Shown here in pieces: positions 32,925-43,787 of a DNA stretch of 64,000 nt (position 1 is the stretch's first letter; each line of letters begins with the position of its first letter). The notes under the pieces are model-generated. The model was given only the letters and a program-made list of their open reading frames with translations. It did no database searches and had not been told where the DNA came from. Position numbers and translations under genes: made by a program. Origin of the DNA: Paralithodes platypus (taxonomy: Eukaryota > Arthropoda > Malacostraca > Decapoda > Lithodidae); NCBI GenBank assembly GCA_032716605.1, contig CM064509.1, positions 39,838,924 through 39,902,923 of the forward strand, read 5' to 3'.

Positions 32925-33345
32925 CGTACCATAAATATCATTAATACTTATCCATATGCACCTATTTTACGTTGAATATAAAGGTATTAACCTGTTACAA
33001 CAATAAAACAAGTGGAAACAGCGTTTGGATGGTCAAAATCGGCGATAGAGGCCGGGAGTTACATAACTTATGGCAGAGGCAGCCTGCCAGCCAGCCAGCC
33101 GTCACGACGGCTGGAGAGACACTGTTGCGTGGTAGTCTCTCTCTCGCTCTTTCCCACGCTTGGTAACACAGATCACCACGCCCTGCTAGCAACTCGCTAA
33201 TGTTAGCACGAAAATATACCTAAGAATAAGGGAATAACAGGGAGAAAAGGTGATAATTGAAGGGGGGGGGGGAAGGGTGGAAGGAGGGGATGTGGAGGAG
33301 TGATATTTGGCATGGCCAAGGGGCAATAAAAGAAAAAAAACATAA
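32925..33345 (+). mobile_element. Foldback-family arm, second copy
   Basis: Matches the left arm of the 18.15-19.34 kb palindrome over about 400 bp (for example ACAAGTGGAAACAGCGTTTG). A partial inverted partner of its inner part (33123-33184) occurs at 33718-33770 after an intervening SINE piece. Confidence 0.75.
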
Positions 33346-33690
33346 CCGAGCGCCCCCACAGAACCCTCCTTGCCGACCACAATAAAGCCTGGGTGACCGA
33401 AGCCACTCCATGGCGGGGAGCTGAAGAGGGTGCTGAAACGCCCGGGAAACCAAAGACCCACCCAGGGCCCTGTGCCCCTCAGCAATTATGAAGAGAAAGT
33501 TGAGGGGCAAAGGAAAAATGTGACGCTTTGGCTTCCAATCTTGGTAGATTGGGAGGTCAATCCACGGAAGAGACGCCGTCACTTGAGATCTAGAAAATAT
33601 ATAAGTAAAAGGAACAGTCAGAGTAAGCTATGGGTATGGCAGAGATCGCTCAGTTCTCACTCTGATAGACCAGCCCATCACCATGCTAAA
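33346..33690 (-). mobile_element. SINE-1 fragment
   Basis: Middle and head portion of SINE-1 (GCGCCCCCACAGAACCCTCC to CCAGCCCATCACCAT). The (AAC)n tail is absent; it joins directly to foldback sequence. Confidence 0.75.
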
Positions 33691-33770
33691 GAATAGTAAT
33701 TGGTTTAAGTATCTACAGGCGTGGTGATCTGTGTTACCAAGCGTGGGAAAGAGCGAGAGAGAGACCACGA

Positions 33771-35640
33771 GCGAGGTACGTGGAGAGTAAGAGGGTGGTG
33801 AAGAGAGTAGTGAAGGAAACTAAGAGAAGAGTAGATGAGGAATTTGGAAGGAATCTGAGTGTAAAATGGAGGGAGAGTAAGAAACTGTTCTGGAAAGAAG
33901 TCAAGAAAGTTAGGGAAGGTAGCAAGGGAAACAGTAAGGGTGTGAAAGATAAGAATGGGAGAATGATAGCCGAGAAGCAAGAGAGAGTCGAAAGATGGAG
34001 GGAGTACTTCAGTGAGTTGCTAAATGTAAGGAATGAAGAGCCAGCAAACATAGCTGGATATGGTATGGGAGGGAGAAGAAGAGAAGTAGTGGAGGAGGTC
34101 AGAAGTGTGGGAAGCCATGAAAAGAGTGAAGTTGGGGAAAGCACCAGGAACAGATGGAGTGTGGGGAAATGTTGAGGTATGGTGGTGAGATAGTGATAGA
34201 ATGGGTATGGAAAATGTGCAAACTAGCATGGGAGAAGGGGAGTGCACCCGATGACTGGAAGACTGGCATAATAGTCCCCCTATATAAGGGCAAAGGGGAA
34301 AGAGGAGTGTGTGGTAACCACCGAGGAATATGTCTTCTAAGCGTAGTAGGGAAGGTATACAGTAGGGTAGTGATTGAGAGAGTGAGAGTGAGAACGGAGA
34401 AATGGATAGGCGATGAGCAGGGAGGTTTTAGGAAGGGAAGAGGATGTGTAGATCAGATTTTTACCCTGAATTGTGTTGTGGAGAAGTATCTGGAGAAGAA
34501 ACAAAAGGTGTATGTTGCCTTTATGGACTTGGAGAAGGCCTATGACAGAGTGGATAGAGAAGGTTTGTGGAAAGTACTAAGAATATACGGAGTAGAGGGC
34601 AAGTTGCTGAAAGCAGTGAAGAGCATGTATGAGGGTGCAAAGGCGGCAGTACGTGTGGAGAGTGAGCAGAGCGGGTTCTTTGACCAGAATGTTGGTTTGA
34701 AACAGGGGTGTGTGATGTCCCCGTGGTTGTTTACTGTATATATGGATGGAGTCATGAAAGAAATACTATCAAGAGCAGTGGATGTTGGTGTATCGCTGAA
34801 AAGGGAGGGAATTGAGTGGAAGCTACCTATACTGCTGTTTGTGGATGATACAGTTCTGATGAGTGATAATGAATGGGAGTTGCAGGATCTGGTAAATGAG
34901 TTTGGAACAGTGTGCAAAAATTGGAATTTGAAGGTAAATACGGGGAAGAGCAAGGTTATGGTCTTCGAAAGGGGTGAAGTCACAGAGTGTGAGGTGAAGC
35001 TGAACGGTCAGGCTATGGAGATCGTCAACTCTTTTAAGTATCTGGGCAGTGTGTTGAGTAAAGATGGGACTATGGATGAAGAAGTGTGGGAGAGGGTACA
35101 ACAGGGGAAGAGGGTTGTAGGAATGCTAAAAGCAGTAACAAGAAATAGGGTGGTCAGTATGGAAGTGAAGAAGTCCTTGCATGACAGTGTGGTAATCCCG
35201 ACACTGACTTACGGAAGCGAAGCATGGACGTTGGTTGAGAGACTCAGACCAAGAGTGAGAGCAGTGGAAATGAATTACTTAAGGAGTGCGTGCGGAGTTA
35301 CATGGAGGGATAGACAGACTAATGAGGAAGTAAGAAGAAGGTGTGGTGTGGAGGTAGATGTGCTGGAAAGTGTGAAAAGGAACAACTTGAGATAGTTCGG
35401 CCATATGGAACGTATGGAAAGCGAGAGAATGACTAAGAGGGTGTACGAGAGCGAGGTGGAGGGACAGAGAGGGAGAGGTAGACCGAATATGAGGTGGAAG
35501 GATGGAGTGAGGAAGTACATGAACGAGGGCGGTGCTGGTTGGGGGCAGGGGCGTCGACTGACTGGGGACAGAGATTCTTGGGGGCGGTTCGTTCGTGGCC
35601 ACCCCTTCGGGGATCACGGCGTCAGGCAATAGATAGATAG
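33771..35640 (+). pseudogene. RTE-like LINE reverse transcriptase, 5'-truncated
   Basis: Thumb-to-fingers RT sequence with a frameshift near 34120, then a 413-codon open frame at 34154-35395. Motifs are VPLYKGKGERGVCGNHRGIC, VAFMDLEKAYDRVDREGLW, LKQGCVMSPWLFTVYMDGV, the catalytic LLFVDDTVL, and LTYGSEAWTL. TAG at 35393-35395 interrupts the C-terminal WFGHM-type block, which resumes in frame to RKYMNEGG. The tail is GATCACGGCGTCAGGCAATA followed by (GATA)n, as expected of RTE-type elements with short tandem tails. Clade assignment is by motif style. Confidence 0.8.
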
Positions 35641-35688
35641 ATAGATAGATCTACAGTATATATACTGCATAAATATATATACAGTACA

Positions 35689-35726
<38 letters not shown>

Positions 35727-35742
35727 ATCTATCTATCTATTG
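35631..35742. repeat. GATA / TA microsatellite
   Basis: (GATA)n, then an (AT)-rich stretch, then (CTAT)n. The order is an inverted repeat that joins two LINE tails. Confidence 0.9.
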
Positions 35743-36090
35743 CCTGACGCCGTGATCCCCGAAGGGGTGGCCACGAACGAACCGCCCCCATGCACCTCTG
35801 TCCCCAGTCAGTCAACGTCCCTCCTCCCAACCAGCACCGCCTTCACTCATATACTTCCTCACTCCATCCTTCCACCTCTCCCTCTGTCCTTCCACCTCGC
35901 TCTCGTACACCCTCTTAGTCGATCTCTCGCTTTCCATATGTTCCATATGGCCGAACCATCTCAAGTTATTCCTTTTCACACTTTCCAGCACATCTACCTC
36001 CACACCACACCTCCTTCTTACTTCCTCATTCGTCCGTCTATCCCTCCATGTAACTCCGCACGCACTTCTCAAGTAACTCATACCGGTATG
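35735..36090 (-). mobile_element. RTE-like LINE 3' end, inverted second copy
   Basis: The minus strand reads YLRSACGVTWRDRRTNEEVR through NNLRWFGHM to the same tail as the 33.8-35.6 kb copy. Here the stop seen at 35393 is a Trp codon, so the two copies are independent. They lie tail to tail. Confidence 0.85.
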
Positions 36091-36300
36091 TATATATGTA
36101 TATATATATATTTTTATATATATACATACTGTACCGGTAGCTAAATGATGTGAGGCATGGTACTGTACACAATTAAGACTGGTTTTCTATCTATCTATCT
36201 ATATGCTCAGGCCCAATCCCCACTTTTCCTATTTTTATTTTTATTTTTATTTTCTATTTTACGCTATTTTATTATTTTTTTCTTTTTCTTGGGGGTGGCC
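36091..36300. repeat. AT-rich microsatellites and A/T-rich tail
   Basis: (TA)n near 36090-36130, (CTAT)n near 36188-36203, and a run of TTTTTATTTTTATTT units at 36230-36285 that looks like the A-rich tail of a minus-strand retroposon. Confidence 0.6.
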
Positions 36301-36617
36301 GACTCAAGACAGAGCAGGAACAGGGAAAACACAAAACACAACATAAAACAACGAACAAACACAGACAAAACACAAATTCACACACATCTAGGTCACCCAG
36401 AAGACCCAGAGACCAGTGTCACCTAGGTCGCTCCAGCACTCCCCCGACCACCCGGAGAGGCTCCGGTCTTGGCAGGCAAACATGCAGCGGAGCCGAAGCC
36501 ACAAGCCCACCCACCACACTTCCAGGCGCACCCTTCATATTAATCGTCTCCCCGGGCCAGGCGCCTGATGGACTATTATCTAGTCCAACTTGCGCCCGAC
36601 CCCTTCCCCCAAATGAC
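36301..36617 (-). mobile_element. Retroposon-like segment with A-rich tail, unclassified
   Basis: Reading minus, a unique body (CCGGAGCCTCTCCGGGTGG and on) ends in GGGTGGCC(A)n-like sequence at 36285-36300. The shape is of a SINE or short LINE end. No second copy in the window confirms it. Confidence 0.4.
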
Positions 36618-36875
36618 CACGTGTTGTTGTTGTTGTTGTTGTTGTTCCCTAAGCTGCCTGGCCGAACAGCCCCGAGTCCCTGAGAAAGGCCATGGCCACG
36701 ATCGGGCTTTCCCACAGAGCTCTCATTGAGTGTAGATTGTGTTGTTGGCGTAAGTGGTTGTGTGAAATGCAGTCTTCTATGATGTGTTTAATGGTATGGG
36801 GTGCTGTGTTACATCCCGGGCAGGCGTCGACAACGGAGTCATCCAGTTCTCTTCTGACCACGTGTTCACTCAACT
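36618..36875 (-). mobile_element. Jockey-like LINE 3' end with (AAC)n tail
   Basis: The minus strand reads the C-terminal Cys-His segment typical of Jockey/I-group polyproteins: CPGCNTAPHTIKHIIEDC, then a helical region to SGLFGQAA and a stop. Next come GGGAACAAC and (AAC)n. It is a 5'-truncated copy. Its last 40 bp or so are the same as the SINE-1 tail. Confidence 0.75.
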
Positions 36876-37317
36876 ATTCACAAGCATTCTCCAATCATTC
36901 CTGTTTATTACCACTTCCTGATCTATAGTCATTTCTCTATCATCCAAAGCTTGTCTTACAATCTCTCCATCTCAATGGGGTCTTCCTGCCCTTCTATCTT
37001 CCCTTGTATCTGACACATATTCTCTTTGTAAGCCTTTCATCTCCCATTCGTTCAACATGACCATACCAGCTCCGCACCCTTCTGTCCACTCTGTCTGACA
37101 AATAGACAGTGGTTTTAGTAATTGAAATACACAGTAGTTTGATAACCACTGTTTTTGGTTGAGGCAGTGCTGTGAACTATATTTATATACTAGCAAGCTG
37201 GGTATTATTTAATTTATTGTTATTGTATGTAGCCTATGTACAGTTGGTCAAAGTTCCAGCTCACCCACCCTCGCTCTGGGGCTCGCAGAATTATCTGGAG
37301 GAAGGAGGTGTGTCTTG
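36876..37317. other. Nothing recognised
   Basis: Non-coding DNA. A short pyrimidine-rich stretch at 36900-37080 has no recognisable protein. Confidence 0.35.
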
Positions 37318-37405
37318 GGTTCGAATCCACGGACTGCCACATGTGTTTGTAATATTTCATTAATCGATTTTAGGAGTAGAGTTGGTTGTTGGATAGAACA
37401 TAATA
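37318..37405 (+). mobile_element. tRNA-derived SINE, partial
   Basis: Keeps the B-box (GGGTTCGAATCCAC) and the SINE body (CATGTGTTTGTAATATTTCA, GAGTAGAGTTGGTTG). The A-box half is replaced by other sequence. Confidence 0.65.
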
Positions 37406-37624
37406 AAAGATTGGGATTGGTAGATCTGATTTCGGCTATATCATTGTTAGAACATATACTAAACAAGGGAAAGTAAGCCTATCTCAAATACAAATGCATA
37501 CATCGCTATGTATGATCCCGAACATTCACCCAAAGTTTGTAGATTTGCTTAAATATTAAAGTTATTATATCCACTGATTGGCAACGCATATAAAACCTAC
37601 TGGCTGCCACAACATACTTTACTA

Positions 37625-38127
37625 TGGCGGGTGCCCAACCCCGAAAGGGGTTGAAATAGGGGAGCTATCTTTCTAGGGCCTTTCCTAGCTGATGCTGAGA
37701 GGATTGGGTTCTAGTCATGTGGTGATGGGTTGGTCTATCAGAGTGAGAGCTGAGCAATCTCTGCCATACCCATAGCTTACTCTGACTGTTCTTTTAACTT
37801 ATATATTTTCTAGATCTCAAGTGATGGCGTCTCTTCCGTGGATTGACCCTCCCAATCTACCAAGATTGGAAGCCAAAGCGTCACATTTTTCCTTTGCCCC
37901 TCAACTTTCTCTTCATAATTGCTGAGGGGCACAGGGCCCTGGGTGGGGCTTTGGTTTCCCGGGTGTTTCCGCACCCTCCTCAGCTCCCCGCCATGGAGTG
38001 GCTTCGGTCACCCAGGCTTTATTGTGGTCGGCGGGGAGGGTTCTGTGGGGGCACTCGGTTATGGCCTTGAAATTGCTCGGGGCCTTGGGGCTGTTCGGCC
38101 AGGCAGCTTGGGGAACAACAGGAACAG
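37625..38127 (+). mobile_element. SINE-1, near full-length copy
   Basis: The head starts GGGTGCCCAACCCCGAAAGG and contains a B-box-like GGGTTCTAGTC. The body follows, then the tail GGGGCTGTTCGGCCAGGCAG. The AAC run has mutated to GGAACAGGAACA. At about 500 bp this is the best copy for defining the family. Confidence 0.75.
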
Positions 38128-38423
38128 GAACATACTTTACTCTATTTTATTGTGTCAATTAATTAAGCAGATCTATGACATTTTGGAGATATTTCATGAT
38201 TATAAATAGCACTATATATTAGACAATTTTAGTCAGCTTACGAAGGATCTGCGAGTATTTTAATGGTAACGACTATCTCGCTTAACCTTTTGACTTTCAT
38301 ATACCCTTCTAATCTGAATAAATCGTCCAACAATAGCCAGATTAAAACAGGTTAATTGCATTTGTTAAGAAAGAACTGAATCGTCTCAATCTTAATCCAA
38401 GTGATTTATTTGTATCACACTGC

Positions 38424-39230
38424 ATCATATACCAAGACAATTTATGTGCACTGTCATTGCAGCTCAACAATGTAATGTCAACAGGAATGTTATGCATAAT
38501 TTAAAAACAACACACACAGAGGGTTAAACAGCCACCAGTTTAAGGAGTTACTGAATGACATTGACACTAGGTATGGCGATCTTGTCTATCATTGTGAAGT
38601 GCGGTGGCTTAGTCGCGGGAACATGCTCATGCCGTTTTACAAACTGCGGAATGAAGTAAAACAATTCATCATGGAGATGGAGAAAACCTGCCATGGAACT
38701 CAGTGATAGTAAGTGGCTGTGATCTAGCAGTGTTGTTTCCACATAGCAATTTGGATTAGTTATTTTGTCTTTTTACTGTGTTCGTATACGTTTTGGATGT
38801 TTATTTTGCAAGTTTTACATTATAATTCATGTTTTACAATACCAAGTATCTCTCAGAACTGAACGTCAAGCTGCAGGGCCCCAACCAGATTCTTAGCTCA
38901 CGGCTTTCGAAAGTGAAATCCTTTGAAGCTAAAATATAGCTGTCGAAAATACAACTCAAAAGAAATAACACTGTGCACTTTTCCACTCTGCTAGCAGAAA
39001 AACTTTCTACAACATATGATTATGCTGGTGAATATGCAAAACTAATTAAGGCATTTAGTTTAAGGGCATGAAAAATACCCAGCAGGAGTTGACCATCTTT
39101 GCTACACCATTTAATGTCGAATAATTTGATGAGCCTGATATCCTACAACACTAAATACTTAAGCTGAAAAGTGACGATGAGCCAAAAGCTAGGTACAATG
39201 ATCTCACACTGTTCGAGTTCTATAGACGCT
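38424..39230 (+). pseudogene. hAT-type transposase remnant (ZBED5/GTF2IRD2-like)
   Basis: Conceptual reading across frameshifts gives YQDNLCALSLQLNNVMSTGM, RYGDLVYHCEVRWLSRGNML, VKSFEAKI and KSDDEPKARYNDLTLFEFYR. This order is typical of the domesticated and transposon hAT transposases related to ZBED5. Several stops interrupt it, and a roughly 95-bp repeat (38738-38835) sits inside. A hAT-like 3' end (TTCCCCATCCCTG) lies near 40013, so the original element may have run to there. Confidence 0.7.
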
Positions 39231-39330
39231 GATGATTTTCTATTTTATATTGTCTTTGTCCCAGTTTTGGTTTGTTTAGTTTGCAAGTTTTACATTTTAA
39301 CTTGGGAGGCATGCACTGAAATATGCAACT

Positions 39331-39471
39331 GTCTTCGTGGTGCAATGCATAAGTGTGTAGATTTTCGGTGTGAGCGTCCTGGGTTCGAATCCCCGGACTG
39401 CCACATGTGTTTGTTAATTTCATTAATCGAGTTTAGGAGTAAAGTTGGTTAGTGGAGAGAACATAATAATT
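39331..39471 (+). mobile_element. tRNA-derived SINE, full copy
   Basis: A 72-nt tRNA-like head (GTCTTCGTGGTGCAATGCAT, anticodon region near TTTCGG, B-box GGGTTCGAATCCCC) is followed by a 70-bp body ending AACATAATAATT. The head resembles tRNA-Arg (ATGGATAAGC-type A-box, TCG-like anticodon). No CCA end and poor acceptor pairing show it is a SINE, not a tRNA gene. Confidence 0.75.
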
Positions 39472-39598
39472 CAGAACCACTTACTGCAGAAATGTTCACA
39501 ACTTACCCTCGCTAAGAGTCGATTGCGTTCCAGACTGACTGATACAAACCTGTAAAACCAGATGCGAGTAGCAACATCATCAATACTAGCCGACGGCC

Positions 39599-39816
39599 TT
39601 AAGGTGGAGTCACACGAGCCCTTTTTAGAGCAATTTTTACGGGCAATTATGGTCTGGAAGCTTCAAAATGTACACTTTATCAGAATTCAGCCGCCTAACA
39701 TAATCTACCTTCAATCTAGTTACCAATCCCAGTGCGAAAAAATCCCGAACGAATAAGAGAAAAAACTTGCTCATCGAAAATTGCCGGAAAAAGCGCTCGT
39801 GTGACAGCGGCCTTAC
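39599..39816. mobile_element. MITE family P4, copy b
   Basis: Inverted ends GGAGTCACACGAGCCC and CGCTCGTGTGACAGCGG. About 218 bp. Confidence 0.65.
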
Positions 39817-39950
39817 CAAAGAGAAGGAATTCCAGCCATTACATTAGGGGTTAATGTTTGACCAGTAAAAGCAGCCTGGTTTTTAAGTAAATAACTTTGT
39901 ATGGCCCCCTAATGATGTAATAAATATCCAACCGGCCCTTGATAGAAAAA

Positions 39951-39992
39951 AGGTTGTTGTTCCCTAAGCTGCCTGGCCGAACAGCCCCGCAG
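39951..39992 (-). mobile_element. LINE/SINE-1-type tail fragment
   Basis: Only the terminal GTTGTTGTTCCCTAAGCTGC, CTGGCCGAACAGCCCC piece. It interrupts a GAAAAAAGG repeat of the hAT end, which appears on both sides (target duplication AGAAAAAAGG). Confidence 0.7.
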
Positions 39993-40357
39993 AAAAAAGG
40001 TTCCCCATCCCTGTCAGGACCTAGGGGATAGTTTTTTTTTGTGGTTTTTCCTTCATTTCAAACCCATTCCAGGTATTTTCTGGAAAACCATTTTTGTTGA
40101 CAGCCTGCTGGTCCTGGAGTGTATATTTATATTATATTGCCTGGTGCTCAGTGGATTAAAAAAACAAAAAAGCATCATCACGAACACTGTATAATGTATA
40201 TATATTTGTAAAAAAATATAAAAATTTATATCATACTGTTCATGGGGAGTCATAGGGTAGCAGTAATTATTATTGAATAAAAATATGGCAACACTACTAG
40301 GACGCGATACAAGGAGGGGTGAGTGTGATAATCTCAAACTAATGATTGTATCAAATT

Positions 40358-40812
40358 GTCTTCGTAGCACAATGGATAAATGCACTGAATTTCGGTGTGA
40401 GCATCCTGGGTTCGAATCCCTGGACTGCCACATGTATTTGTTGATTTCATTAATTGAGTTAGTTTAGGAGTTGTTGTTGTTATTGTTCCCTAAGCTGCCT
40501 GGCCGAACAGCCCCGAGTCCCTGAGAAAGGCCATGGCCACGATCGGGCTTTCCCACAGAGCTCTCATTGAGTGTAGGTTGTGTTGTTGGCGTAAGTGGTT
40601 GTGTGAAATGCAGTCTTCTATAATGTGTTTAATGGTATGGGGTGCTGTGTTATATCCCGGGCAGGCGTTGACAACAGAGTCATCCAGTCTCTTCTGATAG
40701 CTCAGGAGAGCTGGATGGTGTCCGCATCTCAGCCTGGCCAGGTGGACTCTGTCCTCGCGAGGAAGGGAGGAGTTTAGGAGTAAAGTCGGTTGGTGGAGGT
40801 AACATAATAATT
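40358..40812 (+). mobile_element. tRNA-derived SINE split by a LINE fragment
   Basis: The head at 40358-40431 is the cleanest in the window (TAGCACAATGGATAAATGCA, GGGTTCGAATCCC). The body is cut at 40470 and resumes at 40771 with the 10-bp AGTTTAGGAG repeated on each side. Confidence 0.8.
40471..40770 (-). mobile_element. Jockey-like LINE 3' end inserted in a SINE
   Basis: Same family as 36618-36875 but longer at the 5' side; the minus strand reads HLARLRCGHHPALLSYQ ahead of the Cys-His segment. The tail is imperfect (AAC)n. The AGTTTAGGAG target duplication at 40461-40470 and 40771-40780 defines its exact ends. Confidence 0.85.
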
Positions 40813-41012
40813 TGTACCACCATTGGTAAGTTTGTGAAAAGAAACTTCAGAAGTTATTACATTACTACATAAATACTTGCGAACAAAATTGTGCTGGGCA
40901 TTTCCAAAGTTCACTGATTCTTTATTTCAAGTGAAACATAGTTAAAAGCATGACATAATTTTTTAGGAGGGCTAAAACAAAAAACTGTAGTGTAAAGCCA
41001 TTGATGGATAGC

Positions 41013-41500
41013 TTAACCTTTCCTCCCCGGGCTGTCTTACCCAATGACGGTCGCCCCTACCCGGGGGATATGGCTGAAAAACGTCTAGGCCTAGGCTACC
41101 GTATTTATGTTTATTTTCACTGCTAGAACTTTCCCACTCATCTATAATCGTAGTGCGGGTTTCAATCTGTATTTTGGCATTGAGTAGAGCTCTGTAAGTC
41201 AACTGGTTCAGTTGTGATGACGATTTCAGTGGAGCCAATATTGCAGAGATGTTGCCAATATGGGGCTTTTTAGACACTAATTTCGTCATGACGTCAGAAC
41301 AATAACATTGAGGAGTCTTCTCCTTCTTGTTTTCGGAGGTGCGGTGACGAACGCTTGGGTTTGTTGACATACGTCGTACGCACGGCGTTCGGACCAAGCT
41401 TAATTAGGCTATTAAGCTCATGCCTTAGATAAGGCATACCGGGTAGCGGCCCTTCTTTCGTGCTGTCCTTACCTAAGGCAGACCGGGTAGGAAGGGTTAA
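41013..41500. mobile_element. TTAA-flanked MITE family P1, copy a
   Basis: Ends TTAACCTTTCCTCCCCGGG and CCGGGTAGGAAGGGTTAA are inverted and bounded by TTAA. About 488 bp, with AGGCCTAGGCTACCGTAT inside. A second copy is at 43689-45192. The TTAA boundary suggests piggyBac-type mobilisation. Confidence 0.75.
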
Positions 41501-41575
41501 GTTAGAGGGACTGTGAGGAAGCTGGGTGCGGAAGATTATAGAACAGAAAACATTTTACTCATTGGCACACCAGTC

Positions 41576-41790
41576 TTAACCCTTTCAAGCTCCAATACGC
41601 ATTTCTTTTCTGTTTTCTGGCTATTATTAGATGATGTTATCCAGATTAGGAAGGGTATATGGAAATCAGAGAGTTAAATGAGATAGTCTTTACCCATATA
41701 ATTCCCACAGATCCTTCTTAAACTGCATAAAATCGTCTAATGAGAGCCAGAATGAATTGTCAAAATGCGTCACAAGCTTCAGAGGGTTAA
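41576..41790. mobile_element. TTAA-flanked MITE family P2, copy a
   Basis: TTAACCCTTTCAAGCTCC at one end, AGCTTCAGAGGGTTAA at the other. 215 bp, with an internal TTAAACTGCATAAAATCGTC. Confidence 0.7.
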
Positions 41791-41967
41791 TGTTTTGTCA
41801 TCTTATATAATGCCAGCAGCTCTGCAAAATGTGACAGCCATGACATAGTCAGTAGAGCGTCAGTTGATGATCAAAAGTCGGCCGATCTAGCCCGCCCTGT
41901 CAAAATGTTATTGGTAGATGTCAAGCCCGGGCAACTTGACGTAGCACTTTGTGACAAACGCCTAATA

Positions 41968-42008
41968 ATCATGGCCACCCCTTCTCGGGAATTACGGCGT
42001 CTGGCGAG
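41968..42008 (+). repeat. RTE-like tail motif
   Basis: GGCCACCCCTTCTCGGGAAT and CGGCGTCTGGCGAGTG correspond to the tail of the 35.6 kb LINE. Confidence 0.55.
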
Positions 42009-42137
42009 TGAACAGTTTCCAGTACAGTATTTCAATAAAGTGAACAGTTTCCAGTACAGTATTTCAATAAAGTGAACAGTTTCCAGTACAGTATTTCAAT
42101 AAAGTGAACAGTTTCCAGTACAGTATTTCAATAAAGT
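42008..42137 (+). repeat. 32-bp tandem repeat, four units
   Basis: The unit GTGAACAGTTTCCAGTACAG plus TATTTCAATAAA is repeated four times with almost no divergence, starting right at the end of an RTE-like tail. Confidence 0.9.
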
Positions 42138-42435
42138 TTTGACTACAAATCTTATATCTAAAAGGTATCATTCTCACCTTAGTCAGCAGCTAACTTAAGA
42201 AAAGGTAAACTCCACATCCTAAATATGGGAGGTTTCAAGAAAAGTCTTTAGACAAAATAATGGGTTTTGAAAACTCAAATACACCTGCACTGCTACTGTT
42301 TTCAAAGATAATTACTATTTAAGAGATACAACATACCAAGTAATGCATGGGACAGATCATCTTAAAATGTTCATAAAAAGGTACCATTCAATGGGACAGG
42401 CTTCCAGATTAAATTCCAATAAATGGCTACTAATA

Positions 42436-42546
42436 AATTAAAATTAAAATGTAAAACTTGCAAACTAAACAAACCAAAACTTGGACAAAGACAATATAAG
42501 GGCAAAATAACTTATCAAAATCGCTATGTGGAAACAACGCTTACTA
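42436..42546 (-). repeat. ~100-bp interspersed repeat R
   Basis: Contains AAAACTTGCAAACTAAACAA and ATCGCTATGTGGAAACAACG. The same repeat occurs at 38738, 39232, 43010, 48903 and 50604 in both orientations. Its nature is unknown; it may be part of a larger MITE. Confidence 0.7.
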
Positions 42547-42729
42547 AAATAAACTTATGAAATAAAAGAACACAATTCACTACATGAGCAAGTTAATCTG
42601 TTTCCCAAGCAAACTAATCGCACACATAACAATGCACTATCGTCACGTTCAAGGAATTAGTCAAGTTGGGAAGTCAGTTTTAATCCTTACATGCAGATTG
42701 GTTAATTTTTTGCCCTTTTTTACGGTATC

Positions 42730-42862
42730 TTGCGTCTTAAGCATCCATGTGGAATGGATAAACAAAATAGTTTTCTAGGCATCAGAGGTGTGTTGGGGGG
42801 CGGGGGGCGGGGGGGGGGGGGGGGGGGCTAAAAAGGTTGGGAACCCCTGTATGTAGACTATA
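42730..42862. mobile_element. hAT-type MITE, right half, with a poly-G run
   Basis: Matches 51170-51303 (ATGGAATGGAT, CAAAATAGTTTTCTAG, AAAAAGGTTGGGAACCCC). The G-rich middle (42796-42827) is expanded to an almost pure G run. Confidence 0.6.
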
Positions 42863-43009
42863 GTAATACCTGTACTTATTACCCCTCTCGAACGGTAGAA
42901 ACTTTTACTGAGGCCCATGGAATAAAAAATGCAACTTGTAAATCAAGGAAAAAGCTTCGACGTACACACTAGGTACTGAAAGATACCGAAAATTAGGCCA
43001 ACTGAGGTA

Positions 43010-43112
43010 AGCGTTATTTCCACATAGCGATTTTGATAAGTTAATTTGACTTTATATTGTCTTTGTCCCAGTTTTGGTTTGTTTAGTTTGCATGTTTTAC
43101 ATTTTAAGGTTT
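43010..43112 (+). repeat. Interspersed repeat R
   Basis: GCGTTATTTCCACATAGCGA to TTTGCATGTTTTACATTTTA. Opposite orientation to the 42436 copy. Confidence 0.7.
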
Positions 43113-43287
43113 AGTAAATGAATAACTTAACAGCTTATTCCTTTTTTCCTTGCCCACAACATAATAACATTCTCATAGCTACTCTGGCCAAATAGACAAT
43201 AATTTTGTTTTGTGTTTGGTTTTTTGGTTTTTAGTTTTCGAGCGCCAGTGAATTCTGCGGAAAAATTGGCGCTTGTGAGAAATGAGT

Positions 43288-43293
43288 AACATG

Positions 43294-43332
<39 letters not shown>
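43288..43332. repeat. (ATT)n microsatellite
   Basis: About 14 uninterrupted ATT units. Confidence 0.95.
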
Positions 43333-43356
43333 ATACCCAGTTACTTGATTTGAGTA

Positions 43357-43692
43357 TTAAGGGGAGATTTCCACTTGAGGGAGTTTTTTCTTGACACCTT
43401 TCTCCCTCATGTTTAGCCCCATTGCTTTTCTAATTTTAAAACGTTCACCCCATTATTTTGATGATTTTAAGAACTTTCAACCCATTTCTGTCAATTTTAA
43501 GACCTTTCGTGCAATTTAGGTGTCGATTTTATTCTGGCGAGCGATAGCGAGCCTGTAATTTAAGAGGAACCGGCTTTGAGCCGGGACATTTTTCTACCGA
43601 AAAATGTACAAATTTATTTTGAAAGGGGCTCAAGGGGGTGTAATCTTAAGCTTGATGGATATCTAGAGACCAAACTAAAAAACTCCCATTAA
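43357..43692. mobile_element. MITE family P3, copy a
   Basis: Contains the family marker GGCGAGCGATAGCGAGCC and AAAAATGTACAAATTTAT. It starts at TTAA (43357) and ends at the TTAA that also opens the next element, so two TTAA elements share one boundary. Confidence 0.65.
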
Positions 43693-43787
43693 CCTTTCCC
43701 CCCCGGGGGCCCCCTCCTAAGGACAGTGTCAGGTATCCGGGCAATTTGGCCGAAAAATGTCTAGGCCTAGGCTACCGTATCTTTGTT

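Noticed and set aside
39331..39405. tRNA-Arg gene
   Set aside because: A- and B-box are good, but acceptor pairing is poor and at least five copies share a non-tRNA 3' body, so these are SINEs.
42796..42827. Functional G-quadruplex element
   Set aside because: The near-pure G run lies in a MITE copy whose relative at 51234 has far fewer G; simple expansion or sequencing artefact is more likely.
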